This document shows, piece after piece, positions 49,682-56,370 of a stretch of DNA of 56,374 bases. A program made the translations under genes and the position numbers. Each line of letters opens with the position of its first letter. Within the stretch, counting starts at the first letter, position 1. A model generated the notes under the pieces. The model was not told the origin of the DNA, ran no database searches, and saw only the letters and a list, made by a program, of their open reading frames with translations. The DNA is from a virus, in the IMG/VR virus record IMGVR_UViG_3300033273_000167, positions 1 through 56,374 of that record, one strand, 5' to 3'.

Positions 49682-49890
49682 ATCAAGATTGGCGTTATAG
49701 TGATGAAAGAATGGATGTTCGTACACAAGGACTGAATATTCTCCTTAAGAAGTTTGGATCTCAGATTTGTTCTGATGGATCACCTAGATATACTAACCAA
49801 AGTATTTACGAATGTGTGCACGATTGGGTTTCGCAAGGTAATGTAAATACTAATGGCATTGTCAAATACTATGAGGCATATTATGCGTAA
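49678..49890 (+). CDS. Small conserved cyanophage-type protein
   Basis: A 70-residue protein, MNQDWRYSDERMDVRTQGLN, then FGSQICSDGSPRYTNQSIYE and CVHDWVSQGN. I associate this pattern with T4-like cyanophages; function unknown. It overlaps the secreted HExxH protein start by eight bases. Confidence 0.6.
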   Translation: MNQDWRYSDERMDVRTQGLNILLKKFGSQICSDGSPRYTNQSIYECVHDWVSQGNVNTNGIVKYYEAYYA

Positions 49891-50551
49891 GACTATTCTT
49901 GCTATGTTGGCAGCAGTTTCTCTAACAACTCCTGCACTTGCTGACTCTAAGATCACCAAGGGTTTCAATACTATGGATGCAATGGGGTGTATGCTACTTC
50001 GAGAGTGTACCGATGGAGTCGATAAAATCGAGAGTATCGCAACTATTGCTGATGAGTATCCCGATACTGATTATAGTATTGTTGCTGACGAGTTCAACAC
50101 AATGCTCGTTGCCTTGGAGCAAGTTGGAGTTGGGGTGTTTCTAGCAGATAGTAAGTATTTTCCTGATAGTCATCGTGGTGTTTATCATACTGTTGGTAAT
50201 AACTTCTTCCTGAATAAAAAGTATATGGACAGCACCAATTACCTGATGCAAGTAATGCGTCATGAGGGATGGCACGCTGCACAGGATTGTATGGCAGGAA
50301 CGATTGAGAATAGTCTTATTGCTATCATCAAACCCGAAGATGAAGTGCCAATGATCTGGCGTGTGTTGGCAGAACGTATGTATCCTGAACACGCAGTTCC
50401 ATGGGAAGCAGAGGCAGGATGGGCAGGTCGTACTGAGAATATGACAATGGAAGCACTACAAGCTTGTGCTGCCGGGGAGATGTGGAAGGTCTATGAACCA
50501 ACTCCATTGACCCGTAAGTATCTGGTTGAAAATGGATACCTTGATAAATAA
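49883..50551 (+). CDS. Exported protein with HExxH motif
   Basis: A 222-residue protein with a signal peptide, MRKTILAMLAAVSLTTPALA, cleavable before DSKITKG. It carries MRHEGWHAAQDC, an HExxH zinc-peptidase motif, in a 232-codon frame whose later part has WEAEAGWAGR and an acidic helix. Four cysteines could be oxidised after export. ATG 49883 has GAGG nine bases upstream. A protease acting on the host envelope is one possibility. Confidence 0.7.
   Translation: MRKTILAMLAAVSLTTPALADSKITKGFNTMDAMGCMLLRECTDGVDKIESIATIADEYPDTDYSIVADEFNTMLVALEQVGVGVFLADSKYFPDSHRGVYHTVGNNFFLNKKYMDSTNYLMQVMRHEGWHAAQDCMAGTIENSLIAIIKPEDEVPMIWRVLAERMYPEHAVPWEAEAGWAGRTENMTMEALQACAAGEMWKVYEPTPLTRKYLVENGYLDK
50543..50550 (+). 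promoter_or_regulatory. Late promoter (GATAAATA) at gene end
   Basis: Late-element variant overlapping the stop of the exported HExxH gene (TAA 50549-50551); the next start is 94 bases away. Confidence 0.35.
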
Positions 50552-50602
50552 TCTTATCCTACACGGAAAAACACCCAAGAAGAGTTCTGCGAAAGCTCCT
50601 TG

Positions 50603-50611
50603 TGTTATAAT
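50603..50611 (+). promoter_or_regulatory. Extended -10 sigma-70 promoter
   Basis: TGTTATAAT: TG-n-TATAAT with TATAAT at 50606-50611, 33 bases before ATG 50645. The -35 is weak (TTCTGC, 15-base spacer). Confidence 0.6.
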
Positions 50612-50644
50612 GGTGAACTCTTTGTTGGATAATCTTTTTCAAGT

Positions 50645-50839
50645 ATGACAAACTTAACAAGAGATGTGTTGATCAAGACCATCGTCGCAAAGGAAATGCA
50701 AATGTGCGACAGTCCTGATTACACACAAAAACTAAAGACGACTTATCACAAATGGGAACACGAATCTAGTTCTGTTCTCTGTCAAAAATTTAATCAACTA
50801 GAGCATACAAACATCACTGTAGATTTGCTTCAACCATAA
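50645..50839 (+). CDS. Small soluble protein of unknown function
   Basis: A 64-residue protein, MTNLTRDVLIKTIVAKEMQM then KLKTTYHKWEHESSSVLCQK. No membrane segment. It is the first gene after an extended -10 promoter, so it is probably made early; its TAA stop lies inside a CATAAATA late element. Confidence 0.55.
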   Translation: MTNLTRDVLIKTIVAKEMQMCDSPDYTQKLKTTYHKWEHESSSVLCQKFNQLEHTNITVDLLQP

Positions 50840-50842
50840 ATA
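50835..50842 (+). promoter_or_regulatory. Late promoter (CATAAATA) overlapping stop
   Basis: Late-element variant containing the stop TAA 50837-50839, 22 bases before ATG 50864. Confidence 0.5.
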
Positions 50843-50863
50843 GCAGAGCCATGCCTGCTACAC

Positions 50864-51313
50864 ATGCCAGAAGAAGTCAAAACTCCTGAGGTAAAGAAGG
50901 AAGAACCTAAAAAGAAAGGTCCTCTCGGAAAACTAAAGGAAAAAGCAGAAGACTCTGAAGAACAACTTGCTATCGTTTCCACCTTTGTAAGACTGGGTAT
51001 CCTTATCTGGTCAGGTGGTATTTTGACTTTGAACTATGTAACCATTCCTAGTTTCCCACAAGGAAAGATCGACCCAACTTTCATCGCCTCTGTTTTTACA
51101 GGCGTTTTAGCGACGTTCGGCGTCCAGACTGCCAAGAGTAAGAGCAATGGAAATGGTGGTTCCCCTGCTGGTGGTGTCAGCAAGGCTGATATGGAGAAGT
51201 TAATTGAAAGAGCAACCCAAACTGCCCCTGCTCAAACGATTAGGATTGAGCAAGCACCAATCAAAATCGCAGGACAAAATGATGGAGAACCCCCAGTCAG
51301 ACCAACGATCTAG
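50864..51313 (+). CDS. Membrane protein with two helices, holin candidate
   Basis: A 149-residue protein. The N-terminal 40 residues are Lys/Glu-rich, then two hydrophobic segments about residues 42-66 (VSTFVRLGILIWSGGILTLN) and 74-94 (TFIASVFTGVLATFGVQTAK), then a Gly/Ser linker and a soluble tail. Two membrane helices and a position two kb after a lysozyme-like gene fit a class II holin, but this is inference. Its end overlaps the next gene by 35 bases. Confidence 0.55.
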   Translation: MPEEVKTPEVKKEEPKKKGPLGKLKEKAEDSEEQLAIVSTFVRLGILIWSGGILTLNYVTIPSFPQGKIDPTFIASVFTGVLATFGVQTAKSKSNGNGGSPAGGVSKADMEKLIERATQTAPAQTIRIEQAPIKIAGQNDGEPPVRPTI

Positions 51314-51872
51314 TTTTAAGTGGGCAGCACTAACAGTGGGAACATTGTTTGGTGTTGCTCATATTGGAGTTTTGGGTCATCTGATGAATCGAACTCAGAT
51401 ACCCAAAATTGATCTGCCTTTGAATGATTATAGTTCTTATGTCATTCGTGCAGGTAAGGATGGTTATACGATTGAATATAAAGGTAATGATCCGAAGATT
51501 ATGACCACTACCAAAGACATTAGAAAATCTAATGGATTATTTGGTATTGGTGGTAAATCAGAGGTTACTACTTATGAACAATATACGATGAATGGTGCCC
51601 GCCATATGGGTGGAGGTGCTGGGGGAAAGTTGAGTGCAAAAAGAGAAGAGTGTATAAAGGCGGCAGGTGGTGGAGAATCGACCGGGAGAATAGTCGGTGC
51701 TAGTATCGGTTCTTCTGCCGCATCATTTTTCACTGGAATTCCATATATAGGATGGGTCGCTGCTGGATGGATTGCCATGTTAGGTCAAAACACTGGTGCT
51801 GAAGTTGGTGGTGAACTTGCAACATCTATGATGGAAGGATGCGATGAACTTACTGCTGAGACCACTGAATGA
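51279..51872 (+). CDS. Membrane protein with Gly-zipper C-terminus
   Basis: A 197-residue protein. An N-terminal membrane helix (AALTVGTLFGVAHIGVLGHL) follows a short polar start. Toward the C-terminus is a Gly/Ala/Ser-rich segment (GRIVGASIGSSAASFFTGIP then YIGWVAAGWIAMLG), of the glycine-zipper type that inserts into membranes. The ATG pair at 51279/51282 has AGGAC in front. Likely part of the lysis-like cluster. Confidence 0.55.
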   Translation: MMENPQSDQRSSFKWAALTVGTLFGVAHIGVLGHLMNRTQIPKIDLPLNDYSSYVIRAGKDGYTIEYKGNDPKIMTTTKDIRKSNGLFGIGGKSEVTTYEQYTMNGARHMGGGAGGKLSAKREECIKAAGGGESTGRIVGASIGSSAASFFTGIPYIGWVAAGWIAMLGQNTGAEVGGELATSMMEGCDELTAETTE

Positions 51873-51999
51873 TGTAAATGATGTAACTTGGAGTATCATT
51901 ATTAGTTTGGTGATATTGCTTTTTGGGGTAGGATATTACATATATACAATTATGAGTATGGCATTCGAGGAATTAGAAGATGAGCGATCTGACAAATAA
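51844..51999 (+). CDS. 51-residue single-pass membrane peptide
   Basis: MNLLLRPLNDVNDVTWSIII then SLVILLFGVGYYIYTIMSM and an acidic end (AFEELEDERSDK). One clear membrane helix at about residues 17-36. It begins inside the preceding gene and overlaps the next by 20 bases, the tight packing seen for real genes here. Confidence 0.55.
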   Translation: MNLLLRPLNDVNDVTWSIIISLVILLFGVGYYIYTIMSMAFEELEDERSDK

Positions 52000-52369
52000 A
52001 GATTCTGAACAAGATGCTAAACTTGCTGTATTGGAAAGCAAGATTGAAAGTTATCGTGAGCGTATTATTGCTCTTGAAGAAGAAACAAAAGATGTTTCTG
52101 TTATCGAAAGCACTTTAGAGAATGCTATTCGTCGAATTGAAATGGTCCATAGTCGTATTGATAAGACTGAAGAAAAAATTAAAGAAATTAGACAACAAGC
52201 TATAGACAACAAGATTTGGATTCAGAGAGCATCTGCTGTCATTGGTGCAGCAGTAACTCTTATTGGAATTATTGTTGCATTGCCACAAGAAGCAGATTCA
52301 AAGGAGGTTAATTATGGGAGCAATGGTTCCACCCAGCAGGAAGTCCTGTTACAACTTTCGAGTGATTGA
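51980..52369 (+). CDS. Coiled-coil membrane protein, paralog of 41510
   Basis: A 129-residue protein: DAKLAVLESKIESYRERIIA and a coiled coil to about residue 75, then a membrane helix (AVIGAAVTLIGIIVALPQEA) and a short tail. The opening resembles the gene at 41510 (DPKVAVLESKLDMY). The XhlA-type layout and neighbours suggest a lysis accessory role. Confidence 0.6.
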   Translation: MSDLTNKDSEQDAKLAVLESKIESYRERIIALEEETKDVSVIESTLENAIRRIEMVHSRIDKTEEKIKEIRQQAIDNKIWIQRASAVIGAAVTLIGIIVALPQEADSKEVNYGSNGSTQQEVLLQLSSD

Positions 52370-52772
52370 GATCAACCGTGTTGTTGACGGTGATACTATT
52401 GATGTCACCATTGATCTTGGGTTTGACTTATATAAGAAAGAAAGAGTTAGAGTTGCAGGCGTTGATACACCGGAAAAAAGGACCAGGGACCTAGAAGAAA
52501 AGGAGTTGGGAATTGAAGCAACGAATTGGCTCAAGGAGGCACTGGATGGTGCCATTGCTGGGGATGATGATCTTGTTATTCGTACTGAGCTTGTTGGTGG
52601 TGTCGGTAAGTACGGTAGACTTCTCGGATGGTTATACATCGGAGATGCAGAACTTTCACTTAACGAATTAATGATTGAAGAAGGTTATGCCTGGGCATAT
52701 GATGGAGGAACAAAACAGAAGAACTTTGAAGAACTAAGAGAAATTCGTCGTACCAAAGGTACGTTAATCTAA
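52314..52772 (+). CDS. Thermonuclease (SNase-like)
   Basis: A 152-residue staphylococcal-nuclease-fold protein: VVDGDTIDVTIDLGFDL, then RVRVAGVDTPEKRTRD, DLVIRTE and GKYGRLLGWLYIGDAELSLN with a closing EEGYAWAYDGG. These match the catalytic Asp, Arg and Glu positions of the family. AAGGAGG six bases before ATG 52314 fixes the start. No signal peptide is seen. It may degrade host DNA or nucleic acid released at lysis. Confidence 0.88.
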   Translation: MGAMVPPSRKSCYNFRVIEINRVVDGDTIDVTIDLGFDLYKKERVRVAGVDTPEKRTRDLEEKELGIEATNWLKEALDGAIAGDDDLVIRTELVGGVGKYGRLLGWLYIGDAELSLNELMIEEGYAWAYDGGTKQKNFEELREIRRTKGTLI

Positions 52773-53017
52773 TGCAGAAAGTAATCAATGTACTCGCACT
52801 TGCGTCTTTTGCTGTATCTACTGCCATTGTTGCTGGTGGTGCTTATGTCTATCTCAACAAGGATGCAATGATTGAAAGTGCAAAACAAGCAGCAACTAAA
52901 GCAGCAACAGAGGCAGTTACATCAGCACTTCCCGGACTGTTAGATGCTGCCATGCCAGAGATTCCTGAAGTAACAGGTGGTGCTGTTCCTACCGGTGGTG
53001 GATTGCCTAGTTTCTGA
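52772..53017 (+). CDS. Small membrane protein with Ala/Pro-rich tail
   Basis: An 81-residue protein with an N-terminal hydrophobic helix (VLALASFAVSTAIVAGGAYV), a helical Lys/Ala segment and a Pro/Gly tail. It is coupled to the nuclease gene by a one-base overlap. It may be anchored in the inner membrane. Function unknown. Confidence 0.6.
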   Translation: MQKVINVLALASFAVSTAIVAGGAYVYLNKDAMIESAKQAATKAATEAVTSALPGLLDAAMPEIPEVTGGAVPTGGGLPSF

Positions 53018-53060
53018 GAACTCTATGAGAATTGATATATAAATTAGTTATTTTATTGAT

Positions 53061-53186
53061 ATGACAGTAGCTAAACCTAGAAGAAGATCTAAACCTCAAC
53101 ACGGTAAAAGTGATAATAAGTTTTTTCTCTATGTAATGTTCTATCATTTCTTCGAAGGACTTGCTGGCATTTTTAAGAATGATTGA
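53061..53186 (+). CDS. 41-residue basic-hydrophobic peptide
   Basis: MTVAKPRRRSKPQHGKSDNK then FFLYVMFYHFFEGLAGIFKN: a very basic start and a short hydrophobic end. The stop shares its last base with the next ATG (TGATG), which supports it as real. No ribosome site is obvious, and a weak TATAAATT lies 16-23 bases upstream. Confidence 0.45.
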   Translation: MTVAKPRRRSKPQHGKSDNKFFLYVMFYHFFEGLAGIFKND

Positions 53187-53953
53187 TGGCAGAAATTCCT
53201 GAAATTAGAATACGATCTGTGGATGTTCCACAGGTGCCTGATTACTTAATGGAACCACCACAAGCAATTCCTAGTTCTGTTCCTGTTACGGTTCAAATAG
53301 GATTTCCTGTGGTGGATCTTCCTGGTTGTGTTGAGGCACACGAAACAAAGAATCCTAAGAACAATCAGATTGTAGACGATGATCAAAGGGGTGTTCTGAC
53401 TTTTTGTGATGGGCACATACCGTCTTTTAATCCTATTAATTTTAATGATGAAGTAGAGTTACCGACTCCTAAACCACCTATTCCTCCTTACAAGGCACCA
53501 GAAGTTCCAGGAATACCAGAGATTCCTAAGGATGTCATACCAAAAGCAGAGAAGGAAGAGGTGCCTTGTCCTGGTCCTAATGCACCTAGAATCGGTGATG
53601 TAGCACAAAATAAGAAGGAGAAGGTTTCTGGGTTTGAGTTGCAGACTGTAAATGGTCAGCAGATATGTGTAACTCTTTACGAACCAATCCCATTCACAGA
53701 GCAGTATCTACCAGCACCACAAGTCGTAGCATCAACTGCCGGTATTGCTGCTGTTGCAACTACATCTGCTTTGTTAGCAAAACCAGTGGCAGATCTTTTA
53801 CTTAAGGTAGTAAAACCACTAGTAAAGAAAACAATTAAAAAAATTGCTGCTAAGTTAGGAAAACATCAGCAGCATTATAGTGTATCTGAACGTAGAGAAA
53901 TTCAGAGAGAACTATCTCAGGCAATCAGAATTATGAAAAATATGAAGAAGTAA
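53186..53953 (+). CDS. Pro-rich putative virion or membrane-associated protein
   Basis: A 255-residue protein: MAEIPEIRIRSVDVPQVPDY, several Pro/Val-rich stretches, cysteine pairs (PGCVEAHE, LTFCDGH, PCPGPN, QQICVTLYE), and a C-terminal hydrophobic helix (STAGIAAVATTSALLAKPVA) followed by a Lys-rich end. It ends where the convergent minus-strand gene ends, with no terminator between. Function unknown. Confidence 0.6.
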   Translation: MAEIPEIRIRSVDVPQVPDYLMEPPQAIPSSVPVTVQIGFPVVDLPGCVEAHETKNPKNNQIVDDDQRGVLTFCDGHIPSFNPINFNDEVELPTPKPPIPPYKAPEVPGIPEIPKDVIPKAEKEEVPCPGPNAPRIGDVAQNKKEKVSGFELQTVNGQQICVTLYEPIPFTEQYLPAPQVVASTAGIAAVATTSALLAKPVADLLLKVVKPLVKKTIKKIAAKLGKHQQHYSVSERREIQRELSQAIRIMKNMKK

Positions 53954-54829
53954 TTATTCGATTGCACCACCAAGATCTTCTGCTCTTCTTGATGTTCTTG
54001 TGGGTTTAGGAATAGTATGAGCGTGTGGTTTGATGTAATTTACATTTTGAACCACCACATCGGCACATATTTTATAATAAGGGCTTCTGGGATGAAAATT
54101 TATTCCCTCCTTTATCAACTGCCCACAATTCTTAAGTCTGGCGATCTCAAAATCCAATCTCTTATTGGCTGCTGCCTGTCTCATCAAATCAATGTTTGCT
54201 GCCGCAGCTTGTTTGCATTGGTCTTGTAGTGTTTTATCTAATGGTGTGCTCCAAGTCATGGAGAAACCAACACTTAAATTGTAATTATCTTTCTGTCCTG
54301 TTCTTACCGGAACTCTGTATAAAATATCGCCAGGATTGTCTGGTGCGCCATCCCCGATTGCATTTCCATCATCATCAAAGTCTCCGGACAAATCTCTCAT
54401 ATCATAAACATTATCATAGTATTCACCTTGAAATGGTTTCTGGGCGGATACTGCTCCTGTTACATACGGCGTAAAGTTCATAGTGGGACCTTGACACTGG
54501 ATTCCCCCGCCGTAAGTATTAGTGATATATGGGCCTTGTAAAACCTGAATTGCTTGATTAGTAACCGAGCCTGAGCTGTTTGCTACAGGCGCAGCAGTCG
54601 CACTCACACCTCCGACTTCCGCACTTGCAGGTAGGGCATTTGCAATACTTGTTAGACATAAGACTACTGGGAGAAGATACTTGTTGTAGTTGTTATACTT
54701 TCTACTTCTGTCGTCCTTTGGATAATCGTCTGGTTGCTTAGTCCCGGACCTTGATAGGTCTCCGTAAACTGAAATGCATTTCCCGGATTTGTTTGTGTAA
54801 AGGATGGTTTGCTTGTCACACCTGTCCAT
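53954..54829 (-). CDS. Exported protein, third of minus-strand cluster (start unclear)
   Basis: A 291-codon frame. A signal peptide (KYLLPVVLCLTSIANALPASA) starts only about 45 codons in, and no ATG, GTG or TTG is found near it; the only ATG (54829) lies inside the gene at 54664-55107, giving a 166-base overlap. The mature part has a beta-rich domain, an acidic SGDFDDDGNA loop and a helical C-terminus with NKRLDFEIARLKNCG and a second cysteine in KICADV. Product probably exported. A lost start, non-standard start or frameshift from the upstream gene are options. Confidence 0.65.
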   Translation of the reverse strand: MDRCDKQTILYTNKSGKCISVYGDLSRSGTKQPDDYPKDDRSRKYNNYNKYLLPVVLCLTSIANALPASAEVGGVSATAAPVANSSGSVTNQAIQVLQGPYITNTYGGGIQCQGPTMNFTPYVTGAVSAQKPFQGEYYDNVYDMRDLSGDFDDDGNAIGDGAPDNPGDILYRVPVRTGQKDNYNLSVGFSMTWSTPLDKTLQDQCKQAAAANIDLMRQAAANKRLDFEIARLKNCGQLIKEGINFHPRSPYYKICADVVVQNVNYIKPHAHTIPKPTRTSRRAEDLGGAIE

Positions 54830-55107
54830 GTTGAAGTCACTCCGTCAATAGTTACTGTATTTGTTCCAGTTCCAGGTGAAAGATTACCTGATGCTGTAAT
54901 TCCACTTCCTGTAGCAGAATATTGATAACCGGTGTTATAATCCATCGAATTGATGGTTTCTACTACTTTAGATTTTGTTTCAGTTGTGCTAGTCATCGAG
55001 CCCTGTGTGAAGTTTGGTACAACCGGAACGGAAAATGCCGGTTGTACAAACCCATGGATTGCACCAAGAATCAACCCTAAACCGATTGCTTCTTGTAATC
55101 TAGTCAT
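54664..55107 (-). CDS. Exported protein, second of minus-strand cluster
   Basis: A 147-residue protein with a signal peptide-like start (LGLILGAIHGFVQPAFSVPV). The mature part is Thr/Ser/Gly-rich and beta-type, with NPGNAFQFTETYQGPGL. That segment resembles TPGAAFSFSQSYTQ in the first protein of the cluster, so the two may be paralogs or share a domain. Twelve bases separate it from the first gene. Function unknown. Confidence 0.65.
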   Translation of the reverse strand: MTRLQEAIGLGLILGAIHGFVQPAFSVPVVPNFTQGSMTSTTETKSKVVETINSMDYNTGYQYSATGSGITASGNLSPGTGTNTVTIDGVTSTWTGVTSKPSFTQTNPGNAFQFTETYQGPGLSNQTIIQRTTEVESITTTTSIFSQ

Positions 55108-55119
55108 TGGTATTTAACC

Positions 55120-55614
55120 TCAGTCGATCACAGTGATTTCGGAAACGAATTGTCCGATTGCCGTAGAACCTGCACCGCCAGCAGTCACCGTAAGGACATT
55201 TGCTGAGGTTACAGTACCGGCAAGATTACCAGCAGTACCAGAAGCATATGAAGTTTGTCCGGTCAGATTAGCAACTTCTCCTACTGTAGGAGCACTAGTT
55301 GGGATCGCATCAGCCTGTGTATAAGATTGACTGAAGGAGAATGCTGCTCCAGGAGTATCTTGAGTTGCTGCAATCGTTCCTGGTGAATAAACACCATTAG
55401 TGATAGTACCGGCAGAAACTGTATTTGCAGTTGTACCGTCCGTAGTATCTATATTACTACCTGAGATACTGAACGTCGAACCAATTCTAGATGCGGTTGT
55501 TCTAGCAGCATCAACAGAGAGTTGAACACTTGCCGCATGTTTACTAACAAGACCACCAGCATAAACAGGTGTTGTCATCAAAAGCATACCAAAAGCAATC
55601 AGAGATTTTTTCAT
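55120..55614 (-). CDS. Exported protein, first of minus-strand cluster
   Basis: A 164-residue protein with a clear signal peptide, MKKSLIAFGMLLMTTPVYAGG. The mature part is rich in Thr, Ser, Gly and Ala (SVQLSVDAARTTASRIGSTF, then repeated TxxNT/AGT segments), which suggests a beta-rich extracellular or outer-surface protein. I associate similar proteins with T4-like cyanophages, with no known role. It follows a minus-strand GCTAAATA late element. Confidence 0.75.
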   Translation of the reverse strand: MKKSLIAFGMLLMTTPVYAGGLVSKHAASVQLSVDAARTTASRIGSTFSISGSNIDTTDGTTANTVSAGTITNGVYSPGTIAATQDTPGAAFSFSQSYTQADAIPTSAPTVGEVANLTGQTSYASGTAGNLAGTVTSANVLTVTAGGAGSTAIGQFVSEITVID

Positions 55615-55638
55615 TATTTGCTATCAGCAATTTGAAAT

Positions 55639-55646
55639 TATTTAGC
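55639..55646 (-). promoter_or_regulatory. Minus-strand late promoter (GCTAAATA)
   Basis: Reads GCTAAATA on the minus strand (TATTTAGC on plus), the same variant as at gp20, 24 bases before the first minus-strand start. It would give late expression of the exported cluster. Confidence 0.55.
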
Positions 55647-55657
55647 ATTTGATAAAT

Positions 55658-55665
55658 TATAAATA
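55658..55665 (+). promoter_or_regulatory. Late promoter TATAAATA
   Basis: Perfect plus-strand late element, 24 bases before ATG 55690, divergent from the minus-strand site at 55639. Confidence 0.7.
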
Positions 55666-55689
55666 AATCACGATGTATTGAACATTACA

Positions 55690-55935
55690 ATGAAACTGAC
55701 CGATCAACAAACACATTTGACACAATTGGTAGAACAGAGAACCACATTGTCACAACAACTTGAAGGTATTCAAAATCAGACAACTAGAACGAGAGAACTT
55801 CTTTTAAAAACTCAAGGAGCAATTGAGTATCTGGAAGCAGTAGGAGTTAAACTTCCAGAACCAGAAGTTACTGAAGAAGTTGCCGAAGAGGTTGCTGAAG
55901 AAGCACCTGCAAAGAAAGCATCAAAGAAAGGTTGA
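55690..55935 (+). CDS. Small coiled-coil protein
   Basis: An 81-residue protein, MKLTDQQTHLTQLVEQRTTL, then QLEGIQNQTTRTRELLLKTQ and an acidic/Lys tail (EEVAEEAPAKKASKKG). It is predicted to be mainly coiled coil. ATG 55690 fits the late promoter; a TTG at 55678 is less likely. Its TGA overlaps the TTGACG of the tRNA promoter. Function unknown. Confidence 0.65.
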   Translation: MKLTDQQTHLTQLVEQRTTLSQQLEGIQNQTTRTRELLLKTQGAIEYLEAVGVKLPEPEVTEEVAEEVAEEAPAKKASKKG

Positions 55936-55960
55936 CGCAAAGACTCAGAGGGTCTATAAT
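55932..55960 (+). promoter_or_regulatory. Sigma-70 promoter for tRNA cluster
   Basis: TTGACG (55932-55937), 17-base spacer and TATAAT (55955-55960). It overlaps the stop of the gene before and leads into the tRNA-Arg, tRNA-Asn and tRNA-Thr genes. Confidence 0.85.
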
Positions 55961-55969
55961 ATCTGAGTT

Positions 55970-56019
55970 GAGAGGCAAGACACAGATAAGAGGGGACGAC
56001 AAACTGTTCCCCGCCTCTC
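55970..56019 (+). other. Leader inverted repeat before tRNA-Arg
   Basis: GAGAGGC and GCCTCTC can pair around an inner GGGGA/TCCCC pair. It may help release or process the tRNA precursor. Confidence 0.5.
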
Positions 56020-56023
56020 TCAT

Positions 56024-56097
56024 GACTCAATAGCTCAGCTGGATAGAGCAACTGCCTTCTAAGCAGTCGGTCGTAGGTTCGAATCCTACTTGAGTCG
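56024..56097 (+). tRNA. tRNA-Arg (TCT)
   Basis: Acceptor GACTCAA/TTGAGTC, D stem GCTC/GAGC, anticodon stem ACTGC/GCAGT with loop CTTCTAA (anticodon TCT), T arm GTAGG-TTCGAAT-CCTAC. It would read AGA codons, which are common in these genes. Confidence 0.95.
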
Positions 56098-56223
56098 TAA
56101 CGGATTGGCGACATCCGTGCTCACATCTCCGAGAGAAAAAAGAATCGGAACATCGACCCATGTGAGAGAGAGGCGGGACCCCTCTTGGTGCCACCGCTGC
56201 TGACGAGTAGCGGTTATTCTTAT
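56098..56223 (+). other. Spacer of the tRNA cluster with inverted repeats
   Basis: No tRNA or gene seen. CTCACAT and ATGTGAG form one inverted repeat, and ACCGCT (56193-56198) and AGCGGT (56209-56214) another. These may be processing elements. Confidence 0.5.
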
Positions 56224-56295
56224 TCCTCTGTAGCTCAGCGGTAGAGCCGACGACTGTTAATCGTCTGGTCGCAGGTTCGCGTCCTGCCGGGGGAG
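56224..56295 (+). tRNA. tRNA-Asn (GTT)
   Basis: Acceptor TCCTCTG/CGGGGGA (with G-U pairs), D stem GCTC/GAGC, anticodon stem GACGA/TCGTC with loop CTGTTAA (anticodon GTT), T arm GCAGG-TTCGCGT-CCTGC. Confidence 0.92.
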
Positions 56296-56297
56296 TT

Positions 56298-56370
56298 GCC
56301 TGCCTAGCTCAGGTGGTAGAGCGGGGCTTTGGTAAAGCTCTGGTCGTCGGTTCACGTGCGTCGGTAGGCT
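56298..56370 (+). tRNA. tRNA-Thr (GGT), T arm mispaired
   Basis: Acceptor GCCTGCC/GGTAGGC, D stem GCTC/GAGC, anticodon stem GGGCT/AGCTC with loop TTGGTAA (anticodon GGT). The T stem GTCGG/GCGTC has two mismatches. This is at the last bases of the window, so sequence error is possible. Confidence 0.75.

Noticed and set aside
54017-54474. Plus-strand frames opposite the minus-strand exported gene
   Set aside because: No domain, ribosome site or promoter; the minus-strand product has a coherent exported-protein pattern.
56098-56223. Possible additional tRNA between tRNA-Arg and tRNA-Asn
   Set aside because: No complete acceptor, anticodon and T-arm set could be folded; only inverted repeats were found.
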